Shown one piece after another: positions 16,016 to 25,095 of a stretch of 45,955 nucleotides of DNA (its first letter is position 1; the number at the start of each line of letters is the position of its first letter). The stretch spans positions 1 through 45,955 of the forward strand of contig JALHRW010000015.1 of the NCBI GenBank assembly GCA_022841245.1, in the 5' to 3' direction. A program made the position numbers and the translations under genes. The DNA is from Planctomycetota bacterium. GTDB lineage: Bacteria > Planctomycetota > UBA11346. A model generated the notes under the pieces. The model did not search any database. It was not told the DNA's origin and saw only the letters and a program-made list of their open reading frames with translations.

Positions 16016-16791
16016 ACGCCACGCAGCGCAACATCGTCGGCTTCGCCATGCTCGGTGCTGGCGTCGCCATCATGCTGGCGGCGGCGGCGATCGCCTGGAG
16101 CGGCGTGCAGCGCTGGATCGCCGTCAGCGAGACCCGCGAGGCCTTCGACCAGCTGCGTCGCGGCAATCTCAAGAGCGCGCGGACCCTGGCGACGGCCGCT
16201 GCCGCGCGCGTCCCCGAGGAGCCGACCCCGGCCCTGCTCGCCGCTGACCCAACGGACAGCGCCGCCCTCGACCGCCTGGTGTGGATCGCCTCCCGCTGCC
16301 CGCGCCTGGCCGACCGCCAGGCGGTGTTCGCCGCCATCGGGCTGATGCGCCTCGCCGCCGGCAAGCCGGCTGATGTCGAGTTGGCTGGTACGACCGACGG
16401 CCGCCTGCTTGAGGCGATCGCCGCGGCCAACGCCGGCCGCGATCCGGGCCGGCCCAAGGCGGAAGACGGCGAGCCGCCGCCGCACCTCAACGTGCTGCGT
16501 GCCGCCCACACCGTGCTGCTGCGCGGTGCCTGGCAGGCCGGCAAGGTCTCCGAGACGCGCGCCCACGCCGGCGCCTTGCTGCTGATGCAGCCCAGATCCA
16601 AGGAGGCTCCGGCCCTGCTCTTCCTGCTCGCCGCCAGCTCGCCGACCACGGCCGACGATGTCGCGCTGAAGCTCGGCGACGCGCTGAAGGACGAGCGCGA
16701 TGCGGTGGTCCGCGCAGTCGCCGCGCTGGTGCCGCTGCGGCGCGAGGCGATCGGCGGGAAGTGGCCCAAGGCGGTCGAGGGCCTGCCATGA
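16012..16791 (+). CDS. Membrane-anchored protein of unknown function, second gene of the S26-like operon
   Basis: The 259-aa product has a single N-terminal helix (about residues 9-32, GFAMLGAGVAIMLAAAAIAW) followed by an Ala/Leu-rich helical region resembling degenerate TPR-like repeats (FDQLRRGNLKSARTLATAAAARV and similar). I do not recognise a family. Both ends overlap neighbours by ATGA, so the three genes 15551-17123 are probably translated together and may form a membrane complex. Confidence 0.7.
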   Translation: MNATQRNIVGFAMLGAGVAIMLAAAAIAWSGVQRWIAVSETREAFDQLRRGNLKSARTLATAAAARVPEEPTPALLAADPTDSAALDRLVWIASRCPRLADRQAVFAAIGLMRLAAGKPADVELAGTTDGRLLEAIAAANAGRDPGRPKAEDGEPPPHLNVLRAAHTVLLRGAWQAGKVSETRAHAGALLLMQPRSKEAPALLFLLAASSPTTADDVALKLGDALKDERDAVVRAVAALVPLRREAIGGKWPKAVEGLP

Positions 16792-17123
16792 TCCCCTGCC
16801 AGTCCTGCGGCAACGACAACCCGATCGGCACCCGCTACTGCCGCCGCTGCGGCACCAAGATCGAGATCAACCAGGAGCAGGTGGTCGCCGCGGTGCAGCG
16901 CGACCAGGCCGACGTCGCCTCGGCACGCTGGTTCGAGCGCGGTCGCTCGGCTCTGATCATCGGCATGTTCTTCCTCACCTGCGCCCTGGTGCTGCGCTAC
17001 TCGATCGTCCCGCCGCTGCCGGCGGCGGACGTCCCGCCGGTTGACTTCGGCGGCATCCTGCCGGCCGAACTTCCCCGGGTCGAAGCGAAGCCGGAGGTGA
17101 AGCCGGCGGTCAAGAAGCCCTGA
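16788..17123 (+). CDS. Zinc-ribbon membrane protein of unknown function
   Basis: The 111-aa product begins with a CxxC-N-CxxC zinc ribbon (CQSCGNDNPIGTRYCRRCG, residues 4-22). It then has a short charged segment, one helix (about 54-73, ALIIGMFFLTCALVLRYSIV) and a Pro/Lys-rich tail (VEAKPEVKPAVKKP). It is the third gene of the operon, starting by ATGA overlap. The topology places the ribbon in the cytoplasm if the N-terminus is inside. Function unknown. Confidence 0.78.
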   Translation: MIPCQSCGNDNPIGTRYCRRCGTKIEINQEQVVAAVQRDQADVASARWFERGRSALIIGMFFLTCALVLRYSIVPPLPAADVPPVDFGGILPAELPRVEAKPEVKPAVKKP

Positions 17124-17179
17124 CCACGATTTCGGAGCGTATGCGACGAAATCGAGCCGCGACAAAGGCCCCTGAAGAG

Positions 17180-18535
17180 CTAGCGCAGTTCCGCTAACGG
17201 CAGGCCTGGAACCCAGGCCGGCGGCGGACCGTCGAGGATGACCACGCTGCGGCCATCGGCCAGCCTGACGAGGCAGGCCAGCGGTGGCATGATTGCACGC
17301 AGCGTGCTGACGCCGTCGGCGCCGGTCACACTGCGGTGGTCCCAGCGCCACGGCACCTCGGGCTTGAGCGCGGCAAGCACGCGGTTCGAGCGCGGATTGC
17401 CGATCAGCACCAGATTGCGCCCAGCGAGGCGGGCGGGCTCGACGCGGTCGTCGAGCAGCTCGACCACAGCGTGGGCGTGGGCGGCGTAGGCGGCGCGGAA
17501 GGATTCGGCCAGGCGCTGGTTGGCTGCTGCTGCTGCGGCGTGCTCGGCGCTGCCGACGACGACGGCGAAGGGGGCATCCGCCCAGCCCGTGCCGGGGGTG
17601 GTGGGTTGGCGCGGGCCGAGCACGCTGCTGCACCAGGCGGCATCGACCGCCGCCGGGAGGCGATGCAACGCGTAGGGCAGGCCACCGTCGGCGCACGTGC
17701 CGATGCATGCCCCGCGCGCGAGATTGAGCTGCGCCACGGTTGCGGCTGCGGCGACGGACAGGGCGATGCGTCGGCGCGCGGCGCCGCTCCACGTCACGTC
17801 ACCCGCGGGATAGCACTCCACCACCGCGACGCCGGCGGCCAGCGCCGCATCGATCAGGCGCGGTGCGAGGGCGGGCCAATGCGCCTTGCCCAGAGGCTGC
17901 ACCGCAGGCAGCACCACGAGGAGCGGATGTGGTCCGCTGCCTGCCGGCAGATGCAGGCGGTAGGGCTGCACCGAGTTGTCGACCGGATCGCGCACGGCGA
18001 GCTCGCCCGCCGTCGCAGAGCGCTCGCCGGCCAGCCAGGCGGAGAGCCGCGCGCTGATCGCCGCTACCTCGCCGATGCGGACTGCGCTCGCCCCGCCGGC
18101 ACCGAGCTCGGCGGCCTGCTCGGCCCACAGCCACGGCAGGGGGTCGAGGTCGCCGTTGGCGCGCAGCCGACCGACCTCCTTGGCGACAGCGGCAAGCGCG
18201 GCATTCGGCGTCGTCACGGCGGCTTCGCTGCTGAGCTGGTACGGCTGGCCGGCACCGGTCCAACCGGCGATGACGCGTACGCGCAACTGCCCGCTGCCCA
18301 GACCGGCCGGGACGAGCACCAGGACGGCGCGCCCACCGGCGGGCAGAGCGGCCTCGGCCGTGGCCAACACCGCTTCTCCGTCGAGCAGCTGTGCGGTGAG
18401 CCTGGTCGGCGCTTGGATCTCGTCGACCTGCACGGCGACACGCAGCACGCCGCCCGGGCGGGCCGGGCCGAGCGGTTCGACGCTGATGGCCGGGTCGGCG
18501 GCCAGGGCGCAGGCGGCGATCAGCCCGGCGAGCAT
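17180..18535 (-). CDS. Secreted protein with alpha/beta-hydrolase-like domain
   Basis: The chosen start (ATG at 18533-18535) gives a 451-aa protein beginning with a short signal peptide (MLAGLIAACALAADP). An Ig-like beta region follows (about 20-110), then PYRLHLPAGSGPHPLLVVLPA, which is the first strand region of a serine-hydrolase fold. The possible nucleophile segment is ACIGTCADGG, with Cys rather than Ser. The C-terminal NLVLIGNPRSNRVLAAL resembles the end module of secreted peptidase-like proteins I associate with PVC bacteria. The open frame extends further upstream only as shadow over the next gene, with which the real start overlaps by 16 bases. Enzymatic activity is uncertain. Confidence 0.6.
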   Translation of the reverse strand: MLAGLIAACALAADPAISVEPLGPARPGGVLRVAVQVDEIQAPTRLTAQLLDGEAVLATAEAALPAGGRAVLVLVPAGLGSGQLRVRVIAGWTGAGQPYQLSSEAAVTTPNAALAAVAKEVGRLRANGDLDPLPWLWAEQAAELGAGGASAVRIGEVAAISARLSAWLAGERSATAGELAVRDPVDNSVQPYRLHLPAGSGPHPLLVVLPAVQPLGKAHWPALAPRLIDAALAAGVAVVECYPAGDVTWSGAARRRIALSVAAAATVAQLNLARGACIGTCADGGLPYALHRLPAAVDAAWCSSVLGPRQPTTPGTGWADAPFAVVVGSAEHAAAAAANQRLAESFRAAYAAHAHAVVELLDDRVEPARLAGRNLVLIGNPRSNRVLAALKPEVPWRWDHRSVTGADGVSTLRAIMPPLACLVRLADGRSVVILDGPPPAWVPGLPLAELR

Positions 18536-19047
18536 GCCGCGAGGATCTCCGGATAGAGCTGCTGGTAGGCGACGTAGTCGCCCGCGATCCGCCCGATGCG
18601 TTCGCGGATCTCGGGGCCGAGCGGCTTGATCACCCGGCCCGGCACGCCGGCGACGAGATGTCCAGGCGGCACCTGCATGCCTTCCGGCACGATGCAGCCG
18701 GCTGCGATCAGGCAGCCCTCGCCGATGACCGCTCCGTCGAGCACCTTGGCGCCCATGCCGACCAGCGTACCGCGGCCGACGGTGCAGGCGTGGCACACCG
18801 CGAGGTGGCCCATGCTGACCTCGTCATGCAGGGTGCAGCCCAGCTTACGCGAGACGTGCAGCACGCAGTTGTCCTGCACATTGCAGCGCGCGCCGAGGAC
18901 GACCGGCAGGATGTCGGCGCGCAGCACCGCGCCGAACCACACCGAGCAGTCCGGCCCGAAGCGCACGTCGCCGACCAGGGTGGCGTTGGGAGCGAGGAAG
19001 GCGGGCAGCTGCGGGCTGACGCCGTTGATCGGGACGATGGTGGGCAT
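18520..19047 (-). CDS. Gamma-class carbonic anhydrase-like hexapeptide-repeat protein
   Basis: The 175-aa protein is a left-handed beta-helix built of hexapeptide repeats (for example VGDVRFGPDCSVWFGAVLRAD and LIAAGCIVPEGMQVPPGHLVAGVPGRVI). The three metal-binding histidines of gamma-carbonic anhydrases are present in CVLHVS and GHLAVCHACTVG. Members are YrdA/PaaY-like trimers that bind Zn or Fe, and only some are active anhydrases. The gene overlaps the downstream hydrolase-like gene and is 87 bases downstream of rpmA. Confidence 0.9.
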   Translation of the reverse strand: MPTIVPINGVSPQLPAFLAPNATLVGDVRFGPDCSVWFGAVLRADILPVVLGARCNVQDNCVLHVSRKLGCTLHDEVSMGHLAVCHACTVGRGTLVGMGAKVLDGAVIGEGCLIAAGCIVPEGMQVPPGHLVAGVPGRVIKPLGPEIRERIGRIAGDYVAYQQLYPEILAACSPG

Positions 19048-19087
19048 GGCCGTGCGCAGGCTGGCCGTTGGGTCACCTCGTGAAACG

Positions 19088-19117
19088 AAAAAGGGCCGCG
19101 CCCATGGGGCGCGGCCC
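19088..19117 (-). terminator. Rho-independent terminator of rpmA
   Basis: An 11-bp perfect GC stem (19093-19103 with 19107-19117) with a 3-base loop is followed, on the minus strand, by five T residues (19092-19088). It lies 18 bases past the rpmA stop. Confidence 0.9.
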
Positions 19118-19134
19118 GGTTCGCATCAAGCGGT

Positions 19135-19380
19135 TCAGGCCTGCGCGACGACGACGTCGACGAAGCGGTTGCGGAAGCGGACGACACCGTCCTGCACCGC
19201 GAAGATCGTGTAGTCCTTGCCCAGACCGACGCCGAAGCCCGGCTTGAACTTGGTGCCGCACTGGCGGACGATGATCGATCCGGCGGTGACGACCTCGCCG
19301 CCATAGGCCTTGATGCCGCGGCGCTTGGAAATCGAGTCGCGACCGTTCTGGGTCGAGCCGGTGCCCATCTTGTGTGCCAT
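19135..19380 (-). CDS. rpmA: Ribosomal protein bL27
   Basis: The 81-aa protein begins [16 protein letters not shown] and contains [21 protein letters not shown] and [11 protein letters not shown], all diagnostic of L27 near the peptidyl-transferase centre. The usual partner rplU (L21) is not adjacent: the gene directly upstream is divergent ftsK. It has its own terminator. Confidence 0.97.
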   Translation of the reverse strand: MAHKMGTGSTQNGRDSISKRRGIKAYGGEVVTAGSIIVRQCGTKFKPGFGVGLGKDYTIFAVQDGVVRFRNRFVDVVVAQA

Positions 19381-19587
19381 AGAGACCTCCAGAGCCCGAA
19401 CGGGCGTACGTCAGTGGGGCGGGGAACATAGAGGGGTGGGACGGCTTGGCAAGAGCCGGGAAGACGTTCGGCCGCCCCGCAGTCCGGCCACCTCGCCCGG
19501 GGAGCGGGCCGCCAGGGTTGGCGCAGGCGCAAAGGTCCGTACGGTCCCAACGATGCTGTGCTTGGCTCCTGCCCGCTGAAACGCCTG

Positions 19588-22164
19588 ATGAACCGCCATC
19601 TCCAACTCGCCCTCTCCGTCCTGCTCGCCATCGGCGGGTTCGCCCTGCTCCTCGCCCTGGTCGCCTACAAGGCTTCGCAGACCGGCACCACCACGCCGGC
19701 GGAATCGCACCCCTTCGGTCCGGCTGGCGCGTGGATCGCCTACGTCCTGCTGCGCGGTTACGGTTTCGCCGCCGTGCTCGTGCCGGTGGTGGCGATCGGC
19801 TGGGCGGTCGGCCTGTGGCGCGACCGCGATCTCAGCGATCCGTCGAAGCGCATCGCCGGGGCGATCATCCTGCTGCCGGTCCTCGCCGGCCTGCTCCATC
19901 TGCTGCCGCGCGGCGTGGGCGACTGGCTGCTGACGCGCTGGGACCAGGGCAATCTCGAAGGACTCGGCGGCGCGATCGGCTTCTGGCTGTGCGCCCCGGT
20001 CAACGGCTGGGCCTCTCCCGGCAGCGACGGCGGTTTCCTGCGCCAGTGGCTCGACACCGCCGGAGCCGCGGTGCTGCTCGCTGGCCTGGGCGTCTTCGCA
20101 CTGTGGCTGATGGATCTCGGCCTGGTCGCCTGGACGCGCCGGCTGTGGTACCTGGCGACCACGCGTCGGGCCGGCAGCGTCGGCAGCGGCAGCGCGGTCT
20201 TCCCCAGCGGCGTCTACCAGGCCCCAGGCGACCCGGTGGCCAACAAGGCGCGCGCCACCACCAGCTTCCGCGAGCTGCAGAAGCGCCTGACCGACCACGG
20301 CGAGCTGCCTGGGCCGAACGACGCCGACGAGATCCTCGCCGCCATCCGCAAGCAGCGCGAGGCCCTCGATGCGCCGCCGGAGGTGGTGGCGCAGGCGCAA
20401 CCGGTCGAACAGGCGCCCGTGACCAGCGACCAGCGACCAGCGACCAGCGACCAGCGACCAGCGACCAGCGACCAGCGACCAGCGACCAGCGACCAGCCGC
20501 CAGCGGCCAGCGACCAGCAACCAGCGACCAGCGACCAGCCGCCAGCCGTCTCCAGCGAGCCCGAGCCGGCCAAGCCGGCCACCAAGCCGAAGCCCAAACC
20601 CAAACCGGCCATCGCCTCCGACTACGCCCTGCCCTCGCCCGACCTGCTGCAGTCGCCCAAGGAGCGCAGCCACGCCGCGCACGAGCAGGAGAAGCAGCAG
20701 ACCTCGAAGGCGATCGAGGCCGCCTTCGCCGCCTTCAATGTCGAAGTCAGCGTGGTCGGCGCGATGCGCGGCCCGACCGTCACGCAGTACGAACTGAAGC
20801 TGCTCGACGAGTCGATGCGGGTGAACAAGGTCGAGGGCTTCGAGCAGGACCTCTCGTTGAAGCTTGGCACCGAGGGCATCCGCATCGTCGCCCCGCTGCC
20901 CAATCGCACGACCATCGGCGTCGAAGTGCCGAACCGCACCAAGGACCCGGTGGTGATGCGCGACCTGGTCGACGAGATCGACCCCAACGTCATGGCCCTG
21001 CCGGTGGTGCTCGGCCGCGACGTCATCGGCCGGCCGCTGATCCTCGACCTGGCCAAGGCTCCGCACCTGCTCGTCGCCGGCGCCACCGGCATGGGCAAGT
21101 CGGTGACGATGAACGCGATGATCTGCTCGATCCTGCTGTTCCGCCGGCCGGACGAGGTGCGCTTCATCATGGTCGACCCGAAGATGGTCGAACTGTCCGG
21201 CTACGAGGACATCCCGCACCTGCTGACTCCGCCGATCACCGACATGACCAAGGCGCACGCCGCGCTCGACTGGGCCTGTCAGACCATGGATGAGCGCTAC
21301 GAAGCGCTGCGTCTGTCCGGCTGCCGCTCGATCGCCGACTACAACGCGCTCGGCGAGGTGGAGCTGCGCTTCCGCCTGGCCAAGAAGGAGGTCCAGCTCG
21401 AGGACCTCGGCAGCGGCGCGCACATGCCCTACATCGTCGTGCTGGTCGACGAGTACGCGGATCTGATGATGGTGAACAAGGAGGTCGAGAAATCGATCGT
21501 CCGCCTAGCCGCCAAATCGCGCGCCTGCGGCATCCACGTCATCCTCACCACACAGCGCCCGAGCGCCGACGTGGTCACCGGCCTGATCAAGTCGAACCTG
21601 CCCTCGCGCGTGTGCTTCCGCGTCGTCGACCGCAACAACTCGCGCGTCGTGCTCGACTCCAGCGGCGCCGAGAACCTGCTCGGCAAGGGCGACATGCTGT
21701 TCCTCCAGCCCGGCACCTCGCTGCCGGTGCGCGGCCAGGGCGTGTTCCTCAAGGACGCCGAGATCACCGCCATCGTCGAGCACGCGCGCAGCCAGGGCAA
21801 GCCGAGCTACGACGAGTCGATCGCCAAGGCCGGCGCCGTCGCCATGCAGGGCGGCGGCCGCGACAGCGGCGAGGAGTCGAGCGACGCGTGGAAGCTCGAC
21901 CGCAAGTTCCACGAAGCGGTGCAGGCGATGTACCGCTACGACAAGACCGGCGCCGACTTCTTCCGCCGCAAGCTGGGTGTGGGCTACAACAAGGCGACCG
22001 AGTACGTCGAGACGCTGGAAGACCTCGGTTTCCTCTCGGGCGCCGCCGGCACCGCTTCGCGCAAGATCCTCAAGAGCTGGGACGACTGGATAGACCTGCT
22101 GAAGGCGAATGGCGTCGAGATGGGCGAGGAGGACGACCTCTACCGCCCGCCGTTCAATACCTAG
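19588..22164 (+). CDS. ftsK: DNA translocase FtsK/SpoIIIE
   Basis: The 858-aa protein (start ATG at 19588; a GTG at 19558 would add 10 residues) has four predicted N-terminal helices within about the first 195 residues. A linker with a heptad repeat (TSDQRPA units, about residues 278-320) and a Lys-Pro tract follows, then the RecA-like motor with Walker A VAGATGMGKSV (about residue 500) and VLVDEYADLM. It ends with a gamma winged-helix domain (KFHEAVQAMYRYDKTGADFFRRKLGVGYNKATEYVETLEDLGFLS). It pumps chromosomal DNA through the closing septum. The linker repeat is encoded by an 18-unit heptamer array, exactly 126 bases, so the frame is kept. It converges with the araC gene. Confidence 0.96.
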   Translation: MNRHLQLALSVLLAIGGFALLLALVAYKASQTGTTTPAESHPFGPAGAWIAYVLLRGYGFAAVLVPVVAIGWAVGLWRDRDLSDPSKRIAGAIILLPVLAGLLHLLPRGVGDWLLTRWDQGNLEGLGGAIGFWLCAPVNGWASPGSDGGFLRQWLDTAGAAVLLAGLGVFALWLMDLGLVAWTRRLWYLATTRRAGSVGSGSAVFPSGVYQAPGDPVANKARATTSFRELQKRLTDHGELPGPNDADEILAAIRKQREALDAPPEVVAQAQPVEQAPVTSDQRPATSDQRPATSDQRPATSDQPPAASDQQPATSDQPPAVSSEPEPAKPATKPKPKPKPAIASDYALPSPDLLQSPKERSHAAHEQEKQQTSKAIEAAFAAFNVEVSVVGAMRGPTVTQYELKLLDESMRVNKVEGFEQDLSLKLGTEGIRIVAPLPNRTTIGVEVPNRTKDPVVMRDLVDEIDPNVMALPVVLGRDVIGRPLILDLAKAPHLLVAGATGMGKSVTMNAMICSILLFRRPDEVRFIMVDPKMVELSGYEDIPHLLTPPITDMTKAHAALDWACQTMDERYEALRLSGCRSIADYNALGEVELRFRLAKKEVQLEDLGSGAHMPYIVVLVDEYADLMMVNKEVEKSIVRLAAKSRACGIHVILTTQRPSADVVTGLIKSNLPSRVCFRVVDRNNSRVVLDSSGAENLLGKGDMLFLQPGTSLPVRGQGVFLKDAEITAIVEHARSQGKPSYDESIAKAGAVAMQGGGRDSGEESSDAWKLDRKFHEAVQAMYRYDKTGADFFRRKLGVGYNKATEYVETLEDLGFLSGAAGTASRKILKSWDDWIDLLKANGVEMGEEDDLYRPPFNT
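20421..20546. repeat. Heptamer array (18 units, mainly GACCAGC) inside ftsK
   Basis: Eighteen contiguous 7-base units: eleven perfect GACCAGC (20421-20497), then CGCCAGC, GGCCAGC, GACCAGC, AACCAGC, GACCAGC, GACCAGC and CGCCAGC. All keep the CCAGC core and vary in the first two bases. The total of 126 bases equals 42 codons. Confidence 0.97.
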
Positions 22165-22173
22165 GTTCGCTGA

Positions 22174-22986
22174 TCAGCCGTAGAGTTTGCGCCATGCCTC
22201 GGGCGACATGCCCAACGCGCGGCGGAAGTGACGGCGCAGGTGCGCGCCGTCGCAGAACGCAAAACGTCCTGCTGCGTCTTCGACTGTGCCGCCATGTACC
22301 AGGGCCTGGGCTGCGGCTTCGCAGCGCGCATGCAGGCGCCAGCGTGCTGGCGGCAGGCCGTAGCGGGCGCGGAAGCGCTTGCGGAACAGCTCCCAGCCCA
22401 TGCCAGCGGCGTCGGCGGCGGCGCGCGGATCGAGCGGCCGGGCGAGGTCGGCGGCCAGTACTTGGCGACCGGCCTCCAGCGCTGCGTCTTCGTCGCCGCG
22501 GCTCCAGCGCGCCAGCGCCAGCACCGCGCCGTGCAGCCGCCACTGCGCCTCGGCCGGGTCGGCGAGGCGGCCGGCTTCGAGATCATCGATCAGCTGGCGT
22601 AGCGGAACGACGGCGTCTGCCGGCGGATGCAGCAGCGGACGCCGCCGGTCGAGCAGGCCCTGCGCTGCCAGCATGCATGGCAGCTCGCCGTCGCAGTCGA
22701 GGAAGGCCTCGTGCCAGCGCTGCCCCGGCCCTGGGCCGTAGTCGTGCCGCAAGCCGGGGAACAGCACGATCAGGTCCCCCGCGGTCATCGCTTCGCGACG
22801 TCCGTCACTGTCGCGGTAGGTGCCGGCACCTTCGACCAGCAGGAGGAACCCGTGCATGCGCAGGTCGCGACCGGCCGATCCCCAGCTGTGCCGGGCGGTC
22901 TTGGCCGAGCGCCCGGCGAAGAGCTGGAGCCCGGGGCCGCGGACCGTGGTGCGGGTGAGGACGGGCCATACCATAACGTACCGCAT
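22174..22986 (-). CDS. AraC-family transcriptional regulator
   Basis: The 270-aa protein has an N-terminal cupin-like sensing domain (about residues 15-110, with GDLIVLFPGLRHDYGPG). Its C-terminal pair of helix-turn-helix motifs is LDPRAAADAAGMGWELFRKRFRARYG and the AraC signature AGRFAFCDGAHLRRHFRRALGMSPEAWRK. It is transcribed divergently from the GH42 gene across a 42-base gap and probably controls it in response to a sugar. The ligand is unknown. Confidence 0.92.
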   Translation of the reverse strand: MRYVMVWPVLTRTTVRGPGLQLFAGRSAKTARHSWGSAGRDLRMHGFLLLVEGAGTYRDSDGRREAMTAGDLIVLFPGLRHDYGPGPGQRWHEAFLDCDGELPCMLAAQGLLDRRRPLLHPPADAVVPLRQLIDDLEAGRLADPAEAQWRLHGAVLALARWSRGDEDAALEAGRQVLAADLARPLDPRAAADAAGMGWELFRKRFRARYGLPPARWRLHARCEAAAQALVHGGTVEDAAGRFAFCDGAHLRRHFRRALGMSPEAWRKLYG

Positions 22987-23028
22987 GCTACCTGCGGATT
23001 CCTGGCGTCACGATGAAATAGCGTTTAG

Positions 23029-25095
23029 ATGCCGCATATGACCGACCGCGCCCATCCCGCCATCGTTCCTGGACCGTACCGCATGCTGCATGGCGGCGAC
23101 TACAATCCTGAGCAGTGGCTGCACCGCCCCGAGGTCCTCGCCGAGGATCCCGTGCTGATGCGCAAGGCCGGGGTGAACCAGGCGTCGGTCGGCATCTTCG
23201 CCTGGGCGGCGATCGAGCCCGAGCGCGACCGTTTCGAATTCGCCTGGCTCGACGGGGTGATGGACCGCCTGCATGCGCAGGGCGTGGGCGTGCTGCTGGC
23301 GACGCCGACCGCGGCCCGCCCGCGCTGGCTGGCCGAAGCGCACCCGGAGGTCATGCAGACCCGCGCCGACGGTCGTCGCCAGGCGCCCGGCGAGTGGCGC
23401 CACAATCCATGCTGGTCGTCACCGGTGATGCGCGAGCGCTCGGCCGTCGTCATCGACCGTCTGGCCAAGCGCTATGCCGGCCATCCGGCCCTGCTCGGCT
23501 GGCACATCAACAACGAGTACGGCGGCGCCGCCGATGGCGCCCGCTGCCACTGCGACACGTGCGTCGCCGGCTTCCGCCGCTGGCTGCAGCAGCGCTACGA
23601 CGGAGACCTCGAGCGGCTCAACCGCGCCTGGTGGACCGGATTCTGGAGCCATCAGTACCAGTCGTGGGAGCAGATCCGTCCCGGCGATGCGACCATCGAG
23701 GCGCTGAACCTCAACTGGCACCGCTACAGCAGCGCGCAGATCGCCGGCTTCTGCGCCCTCGAGATCGCCGCCGTGCGCCGGCACAGCGCAGCGCCGGTGA
23801 CCACCAACCTGCACGGCGGACTCGACCAGTACGACATCCGCGCGCTCGCCGGGCAGCTCGACTTCCCCAGCTACGACAGCTATCCGGAGATGCACGGCAG
23901 TCCCGGTGATCGCGACCAGGTCCACCACCACGCCTGGCTGGGCGCGGCGACGCGCGGCTTCGGCGGCGGCAAGCCCTGGCTGCTGATGGAGAGCTGCCCG
24001 TCGGTGCCGCAGTACCACCGCCTGCCGCGCATGAAGCGCGCCGGCGTGCACCGGCTGCTGTCGCTGTCGATGGTCGCCGAGGGTTCGGACGGCGTGTGCT
24101 ATTTCCAGTGGCGCGCCGGCCGCGGTGGCATGGAGAAGCTGCACGGCGCGGTGCTGATGCAGGACGCGCCGCATGACAGCCGCGTGTTCCGCGAGGTCGC
24201 CGTCCTGGGTCGTGATCTGGCCGGGCTGTCGGCAATGGCCGGAGCCGCCACGCCGTCGCCGGCAGCGGTGGTGTGGGACGTCGAGAGCGAGTGGGCGCGC
24301 AACCTCAACTCCGGTCTCTCCAACCTGCCGCGACCACGCGCCGCGGCGGTCGCCTGGCACCGCCCGCTGTGGGAGGCGGGCATCGGCGCCGACGTCGTCG
24401 ATGCGACTGCCGACCTCGCCGCCTACCGTCTGGTGGTCGTGCCCTGCGTCTTCCTGCTGCGCCCCGGTTTCGCCGAGCGGCTGCAGGCGGCGGCAAATGC
24501 CGGCGCCCAGGTGCTGGTCGATGGCCTATCGGCCTGGGTCGATCACGACTTCGGCTGCGTCGGCGGCGGTCGACCCGGTCCGCTGCGCGGCGCCCTCGGC
24601 CTGCGCGCCGAGGAGGTCGACCACCTGCGCGAGGACGAGTCGGTGCCGGTCGAGGACCCGGCCGGCTGGCTGGGCGCCGGCGCGGCGGCGGTGCAGTGGG
24701 CGGACCGCGTGCATGTCGCCGACGCCGAGGTGCTGGCGCGCCTGCGCGACCGCTTCTACGACGGTACCCCGCTGCTGACGCGCAAGCGGCTTGGCGCCGG
24801 AGCGATGTGGTACCTCGCCAGCGGCCTACGTCCCGAGACCCGCGCGCATCTCATGCACCGGCTGTGCACCGAAGCCGGCATCGCCCCATGCCTGCCTGGC
24901 CTGCCCGCCGGCGTGATCGCCCGTGAACGCACGCAGCCGGACCGTCGCTTCATCACTTTGATGAACCCCAGCGATGCGCCCGCCTCGGTGTCACTGCCCA
25001 CCGGCTGGACGGACGCGCTCACCGGCGCCCCGCTCGCGCGGGTCGACCTGGCGGGCTGGGACGTCCGCGTGCTCAGCGGCGGTTGGCCTTCTTAG
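23029..25095 (+). CDS. Beta-galactosidase, glycoside hydrolase family 42
   Basis: The 688-aa protein shows all GH42 features: GGDYNPEQW at the start, the acid/base glutamate in HINNEYGG (Glu163), the nucleophile in LLMESCPSVPQ (Glu321), and the metal-binding cysteines (Cys128 and CHCDTC at 173-178). A trimerisation domain (about 395-600) and a short C-terminal beta domain complete it. It should release terminal beta-D-galactose from oligosaccharides. No signal peptide is visible, so it is cytoplasmic. An in-frame ATG at 23038 is an alternative start. The 3' end overlaps convergent ffh by 23 bases. Confidence 0.95.
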   Translation: MPHMTDRAHPAIVPGPYRMLHGGDYNPEQWLHRPEVLAEDPVLMRKAGVNQASVGIFAWAAIEPERDRFEFAWLDGVMDRLHAQGVGVLLATPTAARPRWLAEAHPEVMQTRADGRRQAPGEWRHNPCWSSPVMRERSAVVIDRLAKRYAGHPALLGWHINNEYGGAADGARCHCDTCVAGFRRWLQQRYDGDLERLNRAWWTGFWSHQYQSWEQIRPGDATIEALNLNWHRYSSAQIAGFCALEIAAVRRHSAAPVTTNLHGGLDQYDIRALAGQLDFPSYDSYPEMHGSPGDRDQVHHHAWLGAATRGFGGGKPWLLMESCPSVPQYHRLPRMKRAGVHRLLSLSMVAEGSDGVCYFQWRAGRGGMEKLHGAVLMQDAPHDSRVFREVAVLGRDLAGLSAMAGAATPSPAAVVWDVESEWARNLNSGLSNLPRPRAAAVAWHRPLWEAGIGADVVDATADLAAYRLVVVPCVFLLRPGFAERLQAAANAGAQVLVDGLSAWVDHDFGCVGGGRPGPLRGALGLRAEEVDHLREDESVPVEDPAGWLGAGAAAVQWADRVHVADAEVLARLRDRFYDGTPLLTRKRLGAGAMWYLASGLRPETRAHLMHRLCTEAGIAPCLPGLPAGVIARERTQPDRRFITLMNPSDAPASVSLPTGWTDALTGAPLARVDLAGWDVRVLSGGWPS

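Noticed and set aside
19411-21423. 670-codon frame opposite ftsK
   Set aside because: Antisense shadow of ftsK with heptamer-derived VAGRWSL repeats; no family features.
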